A stretch of DNA of 64,000 bases from Rhodococcus tibetensis (GTDB taxonomy: Bacteria > Actinomycetota > Actinomycetes > Mycobacteriales > Mycobacteriaceae): assembly GCF_024438035.1 (NCBI RefSeq), contig NZ_JANFQF010000015.1, positions 1-64,000 of the forward strand, written 5' to 3'. The stretch's first letter is position 1. Each line of letters starts with the position of its first letter. The notes beneath the pieces were generated by a model, which was given only the letters and a program-made list of their open reading frames with translations, was not told where the DNA came from and made no database searches. A program made the translations under genes and the position numbers. Below are positions 1-7,788 of this stretch, in pieces.

Positions 1-192
1 GTCGGCACGTCGGCCGTTTTCCCCGACGGCGAGTACCAGGTGCGCACCAAGTGCAAGGAGGAGGGCGACGTCGACTACCAGGACCCGATCGCCCCGGTGC
101 GGGTCACCGTCACCTCGACCACCGCGGGCGGTGGCGGCCTGGACTTCGGTCTTGACGGCCTCCTCGACCTGCTCAGCGGGTTCGGCAGCTAA
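1..192 (+). CDS. 3' end of a probable exported protein (partial)
   Basis: Frame 1 is open from the left edge to a TAA at 190-192, giving 63 residues of a C-terminus. The visible part has a charged stretch with one cysteine, a short Thr/Ser run, then a glycine-rich tail ending in alternating Gly, Leu, Asp and Phe. Such low-complexity tails are common on secreted or surface actinobacterial proteins, but no domain is recognisable. The function is unknown and the start lies outside the window. Confidence 0.55.
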   Translation, partial: VGTSAVFPDGEYQVRTKCKEEGDVDYQDPIAPVRVTVTSTTAGGGGLDFGLDGLLDLLSGFGS

Positions 193-343
193 CAGCCGGA
201 GCGGCGGTGGCCAACGTCTCATGTGTGACCACCGCAGCTCCGCTGCCGGGACCGACCATTACGGCACGTCTCGAATTCCGCCCCGAGGATTCCGGTGGCA
301 ACTGATCTTCGCCGACGGAATTGCAGTGAGGCGAGGGCGTCCT

Positions 344-445
344 ACCGACATGAAATCTGGAAACCGACACGGAAACGTGGAACCTACAACCGACGCCGGA
401 TTCGGCGCACAAACCGACTGCCTCCGTGTCACTCATGGTTTGTGA
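344..445 (+). repeat. Left copy of a ~100-bp inverted repeat (IS21-like end remnant)
   Basis: This stretch has an inverted, near-identical partner at 4607-4737. Shared blocks include CCGACATGAAAT, GGAAACCGACACGGAAACGT and CGTGTCACTCATG. The unit GGAAACCGACACGG is itself repeated in the partner. Multiple short terminal repeats are typical of IS21-family ends, so a transposon-end remnant is the best guess, but no transposase is linked to it. The rest of 193-520 holds no gene that I can support. Confidence 0.5.
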
Positions 446-520
446 GCACTAGGTCGCGATAATTTCAGTTATCGCAGCTACCCCGACGCAAGTCCCCGAC
501 GTCGGGGAACCAGTTCTTAG

Positions 521-2343
521 TCAGTCACCTTCGGTGTGGTCGAGGATGGCAAGCAGGTCGGCGAGAAGTTTGTCGGCTTCGTCCTCGATGCCGTCGAGGA
601 TGTCGTTGACGTCCTCGAGGTGGGTGTGGGCGTCACGGCGGGCGGCGATGCCGCGGTCGTAGTAGGCCTGGTCCAGCTCGACGTCAACCAGGGCCGGGAC
701 CCGCACGTGCTCGCGGGGCGGCGTCGTGGATCTCCTGGCCGGCGGCCGCTTGTGTATCGGCGCTTGCCCGGCCAGGTGCGCGCGGACTAGGGCGGCGACG
801 GATTGTCCGGTCAGAGGAGTCGGGGCGAAGGGGGTGTGCCCCCACCGGTCGATGGATGTGAGCAGCGGCCGTTCGTCGCGGCGCGCGCTGTCTGCGAACG
901 CTGATAGATCTGCACCTTTGTCGAGGTGGTCGGCGAGGAGTTGGGTACTCGGGTATTGGTCCAGAAAGCCGAGCACCTCCACCCAGTTCTTATACGCGGC
1001 AGTGGGTTCGACGCCGGATTCGACGGTGACGCGAATCCAGTTCTCCCCCACCTGTACAGCGAGCGCATCATGCTCCGCAGTGACATCAGTGTGCCGCAGT
1101 CGGGCGATCTGCTCGAAACTCAGGCCCGCGCCGGCCAGGGTGAGAAGCAGAGCGTCGCGGCGGCCAACAGCCCGCCCGGCCACCCGATGACTGGAATCCG
1201 CAGGACCACCTGCGCCACCCGCTCCCGCGTCCGGGCCAACCGGTCGGCACGGGCTGCGTTGAGCAGCTGCCGGATCAGCTCGGCACGCCCCGGTGCTGGC
1301 AACTCGGCCTCGGTGTGAACGGCGTTGATCGCGGTGACCCGACGTCGTTGTGTCCCGTCGGCGGCGGGGTGTTCGGCGAGGAACTGCGCCAGCACACTGG
1401 GATGCGCCGGCACCGCCCGGTGATCGCAGGCGGCGCACCAGTCCGCGAACGACGCCGGTGCCCGCGCCCGCATCCGCGACAATCCGCCTCGGCACACATG
1501 CGACTCGAACGGTCGTGCGGTACATAGCAACCGGATCACCCCCGGACGTCCGGCGACGTCGAAGGCGGCGACGACCTGCGCCCACCGAAAATAGGCGCAC
1601 GGTGGGCAACTGTCATGGGAGGTGGTGAACGGCAACGCCCGCACCACCCCGAGACCTTCCTGGTCGGTCTTCGACCTGCGCAAGCGCACATGGACCCCGT
1701 CGAGGCGGTGCAGGGTGACGTCCCCACAGTTGAGGCCGACGAGGTCGCTGCGCCGGAACGCGCCGGCGAAGCCCATCAACAACAAGGCCGAGTCGCGGCG
1801 TTCGTGGACCTCGGTCGCCCAGCCGGTCACAGCCTGTCGGGCGGATCCGACGATGGTGACGATGTCGGAGGTCAACAGCGGTGCCCGCGGAGTCCTGGGG
1901 CGGTCGCCGGCGGCGGCGTAGTTCCGTCGGATCCCGGACAGGGTCGAGGACACCAGCGTCTCCCCCGCTGGGTTCGGCAGGCTGGCGGTCCGGTGGTAGT
2001 GCCCGATCACCGACACCCACCGACTGAGAGTGGAAGGGGAATAGGCGCGCTCGCCCTCACCATCGACGGTGTCGGCAGCATCGACCAGGTAGGCGGCGAC
2101 GGTGACCGGGTGCGCCGGCAGCGCACTGTGTCCCCGGGTTTCGCACCAGCTGCGGAAGCGGCGCCAGTCGCAGGCATAGACCCGACGGGTGCCCGGCGCC
2201 CGTGACGAGGTGACGGCGTCGGCGATCCGCGCCGTGGCTTCATCTGTCAGGTCTGGTGCCGACCCCCACCCACCGACCGGCACCATATCCACTGACGCCC
2301 TGCCCGATCCGTTCAGCTGTTCGATCGTCACGAGCCGGAACAC
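521..2343 (-). pseudogene. Frameshifted, chimeric tyrosine recombinase
   Basis: The first frame (2343 down to 1120) starts with a SAM-like core-binding domain and reaches the catalytic-domain opening, with the Arg box GAFRRSDLVGL and the beta-hairpin Lys motif RRSKTDQ. It then runs into sequence that looks like the N-terminal half of another recombinase (QRRRVTAINAVHTEAELPAPGR) instead of an H-x-x-R/Tyr end. Near 1180-1190, at a GGGCGGG stretch, the coding potential jumps to the frame that ends at 521 (RRDALLLTLAGAGLSFEQIARLR and onward). Adding one base there would join the frames into one product of about 600 residues. No His-x-x-Arg or nucleophilic Tyr box is visible, so it is probably inactive. 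A sequencing error or programmed shift at the G-run remains possible. Confidence 0.65.
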
Positions 2344-2622
2344 TACCGGCGGTGACCGACACGATCACTGCAACCGAAAACGCGGCGCGAACTGCACTTT
2401 CAGGGGAGTTGGCTTACGTATATTCACCGTCGCCGGCACGGCAGACAACAGCGACCCGATCAACACTCATCTTTCGAGTCCTTCATCGAGACCTGATGTC
2501 CGCACACGCCGTTGCACACGAACCTAGGTCAACGTTCTTGCCGCGTCGTCCAACTGGTGGACATACTTGAGCTAATGACAATGCCGACAACGTGTGAGAG
2601 CTTCCGGAAGGATGCGATTCCG

Positions 2623-3156
2623 ATGCCAGTGACCCGGTCCGCAACCTCCCCGGTGCAGCTCTACTCCGATTTTCGCCGCGAACACCCCGGTACTGCGATT
2701 CCGGCCGACTATCTCACCGAAAGGGGTTTCCATCTCGGTCGTTGGCAGGACCGCCAACGTGTGGCGCGCATGCTCGACACCCTGCCACCGCAACGCATTG
2801 CGCAGCTCGATGCGATCGGATTCGTGTGGAGCGATGACAACACTCCCCTTCCCGCCGTGTCCCGGGCCGATAGCAAGCGACGGCGGATGCTGACCGAGAT
2901 CGCCGCCTATCGCGAAGAGCACGGGAACGCACTGGTTCCCGCGAACTACGTCACCCACGACGGTGAACAGGTCGGTCAGTGGCTCTATCGGGCGGTGAAG
3001 AAGTGGCGGGCCGACACCCTCCCGGACGAGGAACGTGGCCCGCTCGCTGTTCTCGGGGTCTCCCCCAACCCGCGCCCGCGCGGGCCGCGCACACCAGCAC
3101 AGCGCACCGGGTCGGCTGTCCGTCACCCGGGGCGGCGATCACAAGCGCGAATCTGA
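2623..3156 (+). CDS. Small protein with two helicase-associated (HA) repeats
   Basis: The ATG at 2623 follows GGAAGGA (2606-2612) at good spacing and is preferred to upstream in-frame starts at 2512 and 2581. The 177-residue product has two related blocks of about 55 residues, each with the pattern aromatic-x-x-[FY]-R-E-H-x(4)-[IV]-P-x-[DN]-Y, a Gly before a Gln/Arg-Trp, then a Leu-rich helix. That is the helicase-associated domain normally found in many copies at the C-terminus of large actinobacterial plasmid or phage DEAD-box helicases. Here no helicase motor is present, and the tail after the second repeat (about residue 140 on) is Pro/Arg-rich and unlike the family. It is probably a cut-down relic or a small DNA-binding protein. 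Confidence 0.55.
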   Translation: MPVTRSATSPVQLYSDFRREHPGTAIPADYLTERGFHLGRWQDRQRVARMLDTLPPQRIAQLDAIGFVWSDDNTPLPAVSRADSKRRRMLTEIAAYREEHGNALVPANYVTHDGEQVGQWLYRAVKKWRADTLPDEERGPLAVLGVSPNPRPRGPRTPAQRTGSAVRHPGRRSQARI

Positions 3157-3276
3157 GCGCGGATCCTGCTGCCAGCGTGCCTGTTCCCGTATCGGGAGGA
3201 AGGTACCCCCTGCGTCCGGAACTTCGGTGGGCACGACGGCCATCGCGGCGCGAGCCCACGTAGGTCGGGTTACTAC

Positions 3277-3993
3277 TCAGCAGGAGTGCAGGACTTGGCT
3301 CATCGCGTCCTTCTCCGCCTGGGTCACCCACCGCCACCAGAGAGCTTTCACATCGATTTGCCTTGAGACGTAGGTGCATCGGTAGCTCTTGTTCGGTGGC
3401 AACCAGGATGAAGCGTCGGAATCGGACTTCTTCGAGTTGGTGGGCCCGTCGACGGCCTGCAAATTGCGTGGGTCGTTCGCCAGGTCGCGGCGTTGCTCCG
3501 GGCTGAGCTGCTGGGCGCCCTTCTGCCAGGCATCGGATAGTGCGACGACGTGGTCGATTTGCACCGCGGTGGAGGTGTCCTGGCCGCGGACGAAGGAATT
3601 GGTGGTGCCGGTGTAGGTGTCGTGCAGGGTGCCGGTGGCCACCACGCAGTCCCGGGTACTGGTCTTGTAGGTCAGGTCCACCAGGTCGCGGCGGAGGATG
3701 TCGTTGCGGGTATCGCAGCCGTTGTGGCCACCTTCGACGCCGTTGTCGTCGGACCACGACGGGCCGAACTGCTCACGGGTGTAGCCGGTCTTCGGGGCGC
3801 GGCCCTTGACCGCCAGGGTGTCGAGTTTCGCCAACGCCTGTGCCGAAACGAATCCGACCGGCGCCGGAGCCGCCGGTGCGTCTCCGAGGGAGCCGGTTCC
3901 CGGGTTTGCATCGGCGATGGCCGAGCACCCGGTCAGGCCGAGCACGGTGACCGCACCGAGAGCGAGAAGAGCGGTCTGGCAGCGATGGCGCAT
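3277..3993 (-). CDS. Secreted HNH-type nuclease lipoprotein (DUF1524-like)
   Basis: The 238-residue product starts with a lipoprotein signal: a basic N-terminus, a hydrophobic core and lipobox LTGC with the modified Cys at residue 23. The mature part carries the His-Asn nuclease signature QIDHVVALSDAW followed by DPRNLQAVDGPTNSKKSD and a Trp-Leu-Pro-Pro segment, as in the DUF1524/GmrSD-C type HNH proteins that many actinobacteria secrete. The role is probably extracellular or envelope-anchored DNA cleavage. The start at 3993 fits the signal peptide, and the cysteine pairs suggest disulfides outside the cell. It stands alone within the repeat-bounded block. Confidence 0.8.
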   Translation of the reverse strand: MRHRCQTALLALGAVTVLGLTGCSAIADANPGTGSLGDAPAAPAPVGFVSAQALAKLDTLAVKGRAPKTGYTREQFGPSWSDDNGVEGGHNGCDTRNDILRRDLVDLTYKTSTRDCVVATGTLHDTYTGTTNSFVRGQDTSTAVQIDHVVALSDAWQKGAQQLSPEQRRDLANDPRNLQAVDGPTNSKKSDSDASSWLPPNKSYRCTYVSRQIDVKALWWRWVTQAEKDAMSQVLHSC

Positions 3994-4127
3994 GCGTTGG
4001 TTCTCCTGTTACCTGTGTGACTGATGTGCAAGTATCGCGGGTACCTCCGACAACCGCGGTTGCGGGACCGACCGGAATGCGCTGTCGGAAGCGGAAGGGT
4101 GAGGGACCCGGCTCTCAGAGGACTGGG

Positions 4128-4397
4128 TCAGGCTGTCCGGTGGGTCAGCCGCCAGCCGCGCCGTGCGGCGATGAGACCGGAGACCGACCCGAGGACTGCA
4201 CTGAGCATCAGTCCGGCCGCGAGAAACGGTATGGGGTTCACGGAGTCCATGTGCGCGGTGGTTCCTTCGGCGCCGAGGGGTTCGTAGCTGCCCACGTAGA
4301 AGTGCACCGGGTACGACAGCCACCAGGCGAACAGGGCGGTACACACCAGGCCCGCGCCGAGCCCGAGGGCCGTTCCGATCAGTATCAGTGTCCGCAC
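4128..4397 (-). CDS. Small membrane protein with two TM helices
   Basis: The 89-residue product has a hydrophobic N-terminal helix (residues ~2-28), a ~30-residue polar loop with aromatic and Pro residues, and a second hydrophobic helix (~55-76) ending in a basic AARRGWR cytoplasmic-type tail. No family is recognised. It lies 134 bp upstream of, and in the same direction as, the HNH lipoprotein gene, so the two may share a promoter. Codon use matches surrounding real genes. Confidence 0.5.
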   Translation of the reverse strand: MRTLILIGTALGLGAGLVCTALFAWWLSYPVHFYVGSYEPLGAEGTTAHMDSVNPIPFLAAGLMLSAVLGSVSGLIAARRGWRLTHRTA

Positions 4398-4606
4398 AAG
4401 ATCGACTTCGCGATCACCAGCTGTTCTGTTACGCGGCCCGCCGGTCCGAACGTCGCCGGTGCCGTCTCGTCACGACCCTTTCCGCCTCCACCTGCACCAA
4501 CTCGCAGGGCGAGACACTCGAATCGAGCCCTGCAGAACAAAACAGTTTTGAACAGGAGTTTTACCCGAGACGCTGCGTAAGTGTTTTTTTACAGCAGTCA
4601 CCCCGC

Positions 4607-4737
4607 ACAAATCATGAGTGACACGGACCTGCGCTCTGGACGGCCCAATTCGCATTGGCGATGTAGGTTCCACGTTTCCGTGTCGGTTTCCAGATTCCGT
4701 GTCGGTGGCGTGTCGGTTTCCACATTTCATGTCGGTC
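4607..4737 (-). repeat. Right copy of the ~100-bp inverted repeat
   Basis: The reverse complement matches 344-445 block by block, but this copy carries one additional internal unit (TGTGGAAACCGACACGCCAC). The CACTCATG ends of the two copies face inward and the CCGACATGAAAT ends face outward. The rest of 4398-4768 contains no gene I can support. Confidence 0.5.
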
Positions 4738-4768
4738 GGGACCAGATTTTGAATCGTGACGTGGACCG

Positions 4769-5380
4769 GTGCGGTCGAGGCCAGGTACGTGCGGCGACAA
4801 CGGATGTGCTGTTGCGACGACGGTCGCTGCGGTTGACCCACGTCAGGTTGTTCGCGGACGGCCCGTGCGACGGGTTCGAAGTCACCACCACCGGCTGCAC
4901 TACGCGGGCTTGTTCTGGTCGGCCACCAACAGCGGCCATGTCGCGTACGAAAGTCGGCTGGAACTGGACCGTCTGTGGACGGCGGACTTCGCGCCGGAGT
5001 TGCTGCTGCTCGGCGTGATCCCTTTCGCATGGAACGCCGCCCACCAACGTGGAATGGGCGCTCGGCGCTCCGGCAGTGTGCCTGCTCCTCTACGCAGTGC
5101 TCGCGGTGGGAGTCCTGCGGCCGAGCGGCACCCCTTCCGGTTGGACCCTGAGACGAAACGCCGACTCGAGGAACTCGCCGACGAGTACGGGCCACGTCGG
5201 TTGTCCGTCCTGGTCCGCGTCGGGGTCCGCAGACTCATCGCCTACCCGGACACCGACGTCGCTCTCGCGCAACTGCACACGCAGCGCCTGACGGGAGACC
5301 CCGGCAAGACTTCTAGGTGCGCCGTGGATTGGCGCAACCGTACAACGGCGTTGTCGCATCCATCCAATGGTCACTCGTAA
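4769..5380 (+). pseudogene. TnsA-like transposase endonuclease fragment joined to an RHH-like tail
   Basis: Residues ~30-75 (HYAGLFWSATNSGHVAYESR and onward to WTADFAPEL) fit the core of the TnsA-like heteromeric transposase endonuclease found in actinobacterial Tn7-like elements, including the Glu of the YESRLE motif. After that, similarity stops and a low-complexity segment leads into FRLDPETKRRLEELADEYG, which looks like part of a ribbon-helix-helix DNA-binding protein. Neither half is complete, the start codon (GTG 4769) lacks a clear ribosome site, and no TnsB or TnsC follows. I read it as a recombination scar of two gene fragments that stayed in frame. Confidence 0.45.
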
Positions 5381-5400
5381 CACCGGACGACAATGAGTGT

Positions 5401-5413
5401 TGTGAGTCTCACA
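5401..5413. promoter_or_regulatory. Palindrome TGTGAG-T-CTCACA before the nitroalkane oxidase-like gene
   Basis: A perfect 6-bp inverted repeat with a 1-nt centre lies 38 bp upstream of the ATG at 5452. A transcription factor site is the natural reading. Which regulator binds it is unknown; the AraC-type protein at 6702-7715 is one candidate. Confidence 0.35.
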
Positions 5414-5451
5414 GTTGGATGTAACGGCAAGCACTGGAGGAACTGATTCTC

Positions 5452-6705
5452 ATGGCCATTGACTTCGATCTGAGTCCGGAGCAGGCGGCGTTGCAGAAGG
5501 CGGCGCAGACGTTCGCGGACAATCGGCTCGCCCTTGTGAAGGGGGTTATCGCGCCGTTTCCCACCCCGGAGGCGCGTTTTGCGGCGATCAAGCCGTTCTA
5601 TCAGGAGATGGTGGATGCGGGTTTTGTCAAAGCCCTTCTCCCGGTTGAATACGGTGGAACCGCGATGTCGTCGCTCGACTTTGCAGTAGCCGCGGAAGAG
5701 CTTGCGCGAGCGGATATCAATGTTCCGAGTGCATTGTTTGGCACCGGTCTCGGGCTGCAACCGATCATCCACTTCGGAACTGCCGAGCAGAAGGCACAGT
5801 TTCTGCGGCCATTCGCCGGCAATGATCCACTTCTCGCGTCGTGGGCCTTCACGGAAACGTCCGGGGGTGCGAACTTCGACACCGAGGACACTTCGGCCGG
5901 CGTACAGACCTTCGCCCGGTTGGAGGGAGATGAATGGGTCATCAATGGGGACAAACACTTCACCACGAACGGGTCGGGGTGGGACGGGAGCGGTGCCGAG
6001 CTAATCAGCGTCCTGTGTCGGACCGACCCAACACTGCCACCGCAAGAGTCACTGGCGGTGATCGTGGTGCCGGGTGACACCCCGGGCGTGAAGGTCGAGT
6101 CCTATATCGACACGATGGGACATCGCGCCACGGCATCCCCGCGCATCACATTCACCGACGTGAGGGTCCCCGCCGGGAACATCATCGGACGTCCAGGGGA
6201 CGGGATGGAGATCGCCCGCAGGACATTCAACTGGACGTCCCCGCTCATCGGAGCGGCTTGCGTGGGCCGGATGCGTGCCGCGTTCGACTACGCGCTCGCG
6301 TTCGCGAAGACTGACAAGCGCTCCGGCCCAGTTCCGATCATCGACTACCAGAATGTCGGATACATGTTGGTGGACATCAAAACCCGAATCGAGGCTGCGC
6401 GGTATTTCACCTGGAAAGCCTGCGATCTGTACGACAAGACCGGTGGCGCCGACGAGGAACTGGGGCACATGGTCAAAATCTATGCCTCCGAACTGTCCGT
6501 CCAAACGGTGTACGACGCAATGCGCGTGGTGGGAGTGAACTCCTACGGAGATCAGACACCGATTGCGGGGATCATGGAAGACGTGCTGTGCTTCCCCCTC
6601 TACGACGGCGGCAACATGGGAGTGCGCCGCCGCCAGCTGCACGGTTTGCTCAAGCGCGACGACTACGATCCGATGGAGTCCGCCGCGGGAATCGTGTCGG
6701 CCTAG
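5452..6705 (+). CDS. Nitroalkane oxidase-type flavoprotein (acyl-CoA dehydrogenase superfamily)
   Basis: The 417-residue protein has the full acyl-CoA dehydrogenase fold: an N-terminal helical domain, a beta domain around EWVINGDKHFTTNGSGWD, and a C-terminal helical domain. The usual catalytic Glu is not there. Instead the C-terminus reads LYDGGNMGVRRRQ, with Asp385 and Arg392. The same D-G-G-N-x-G-x-R pattern holds the catalytic Asp402 and Arg409 of Fusarium nitroalkane oxidase, whose Ser276 region (F-x-x-S/T...L[VI]GA) also has a counterpart here (FNWTSPLIGA). I infer oxidation of a nitroalkane or similar carbon acid to an aldehyde plus nitrite, with FAD. A good site (GGAGGA) precedes the ATG. 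The stop overlaps the convergent AraC-type gene by a few bases. Alternative: an unusual acyl-CoA oxidoreductase. Confidence 0.75.
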   Translation: MAIDFDLSPEQAALQKAAQTFADNRLALVKGVIAPFPTPEARFAAIKPFYQEMVDAGFVKALLPVEYGGTAMSSLDFAVAAEELARADINVPSALFGTGLGLQPIIHFGTAEQKAQFLRPFAGNDPLLASWAFTETSGGANFDTEDTSAGVQTFARLEGDEWVINGDKHFTTNGSGWDGSGAELISVLCRTDPTLPPQESLAVIVVPGDTPGVKVESYIDTMGHRATASPRITFTDVRVPAGNIIGRPGDGMEIARRTFNWTSPLIGAACVGRMRAAFDYALAFAKTDKRSGPVPIIDYQNVGYMLVDIKTRIEAARYFTWKACDLYDKTGGADEELGHMVKIYASELSVQTVYDAMRVVGVNSYGDQTPIAGIMEDVLCFPLYDGGNMGVRRRQLHGLLKRDDYDPMESAAGIVSA

Positions 6706-7715
6706 TCCTTCCGAGGCAGCTGGACCGACACTGTGCTGTTCGCGGCCCGATACTCGGTAGGGGTGCATCCGAGGTACCGCTGAAAGGTGCGGGTCAGATG
6801 CGAACTGTCATAGAAACCCCACCGCATGGCGATCTCACCGACGGAGACGGTGGGCGCGGCCGTCACGAGATCGTGCATCACGCCTCGTAGTCGCTCCTCC
6901 CGGACACGGTCCGCGAACGTGGTACCCGCCGCCTGGAACAGGCGGTGCAACGTCCGCACCGAGATCGCTGCCTCATTCGCGGCAGCCTCGGCGGTGACAC
7001 GGCCGAGGGGCATCGCCGAGCGGATGTAGCGCTCGACCACGAAACGAAGGGCTGCATCGCGAGCCTCGGACTCTGGCGTCTCGGCGGACCGGGACCGGGC
7101 TGATGACACCGCACAGAGCACATCAGCGAAGGATCTCTCCAAGCTCGCTTCGGTGGACTGATCCAGAGCGTGCTGTTGCTTCCAGAGCGACGACATCATC
7201 GTCGCCACAACGTTTCCTGCCCCAGTCGCTGTATCGATCGCACGGGCCGTCGCGTCGTCCGTGCGAACACCGAAGGCCCAATGATCACGAGGAACACGAA
7301 ATGACAGAACACGCCAACTGGCCTCCGACGCGGGCTCGCTGAATTCGAGCGAATAGGGGCGCGTGGTGTCAAACACGGCATAGCTTCCGGGCGGGACGAT
7401 ACAACGTCTGCCGTCCTGTTCGCCGTGGCAGACGCCCGACAGCTGCAGATTCACGAACAGCGCCTCCATTGAGGTGCGACGCACCTCACGCGGACCGTGG
7501 GTCAAAAGCTGAGTGCACGAGGCGATTTCGGCACAATTCGTCTCGACAAGGGGCTCGGATCGAACCCAGCCCGACACCCCGTCGGCCGTTGCACTGCGGT
7601 CGAGATGCGCCCGAGCACGCTTCGGCGCCAGGGGGGTGAAGGCCTCGCAGACGATGTCGCTCCAGTAACTCGCCTGGTCGCGAGGACTGAGACCCGAGGT
7701 GGACCAGTACGGCAC
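6702..7715 (-). CDS. AraC-family transcriptional regulator
   Basis: The C-terminal ~100 residues form two helix-turn-helix units (AISVRTLHRLFQAAGTTF and VGEIAMRWGFYDSSHLTRTF) with the family ending GCTPTEYR. The N-terminal part, with VPPGSYAVFDTTRPYSLEF, is the cupin-like AraC-binding domain seen in FeaR-type regulators of amine and aldehyde catabolism. I place the start at the GTG at 7715 (VPYWSTSGLSPRD), giving 337 residues. In-frame starts at 7790 or 7820 would run across the divergent promoter and into the aldehyde dehydrogenase gene. It lies between, and probably controls, the oxidase and dehydrogenase genes. Confidence 0.8.
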   Translation of the reverse strand: MPYWSTSGLSPRDQASYWSDIVCEAFTPLAPKRARAHLDRSATADGVSGWVRSEPLVETNCAEIASCTQLLTHGPREVRRTSMEALFVNLQLSGVCHGEQDGRRCIVPPGSYAVFDTTRPYSLEFSEPASEASWRVLSFRVPRDHWAFGVRTDDATARAIDTATGAGNVVATMMSSLWKQQHALDQSTEASLERSFADVLCAVSSARSRSAETPESEARDAALRFVVERYIRSAMPLGRVTAEAAANEAAISVRTLHRLFQAAGTTFADRVREERLRGVMHDLVTAAPTVSVGEIAMRWGFYDSSHLTRTFQRYLGCTPTEYRAANSTVSVQLPRKD

Positions 7716-7743
7716 GCCACCAGATTCTGCGCTAGAGGCGGGC

Positions 7744-7760
7744 TTGTCAATACCTGACAA
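7744..7760. promoter_or_regulatory. Inverted repeat TTGTCA-N5-TGACAA in the divergent promoter
   Basis: Perfect 6-bp arms with the spacer ATACC sit between the AraC-type gene and the aldehyde dehydrogenase, 29 bp upstream of the latter's ATG. On the minus strand the left arm reads TTGACA, a consensus -35 hexamer for the regulator gene. It may be both a promoter element and an operator. Confidence 0.4.
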
Positions 7761-7788
7761 CCGAGAAACTGAACAAGGAGAACGAGAC

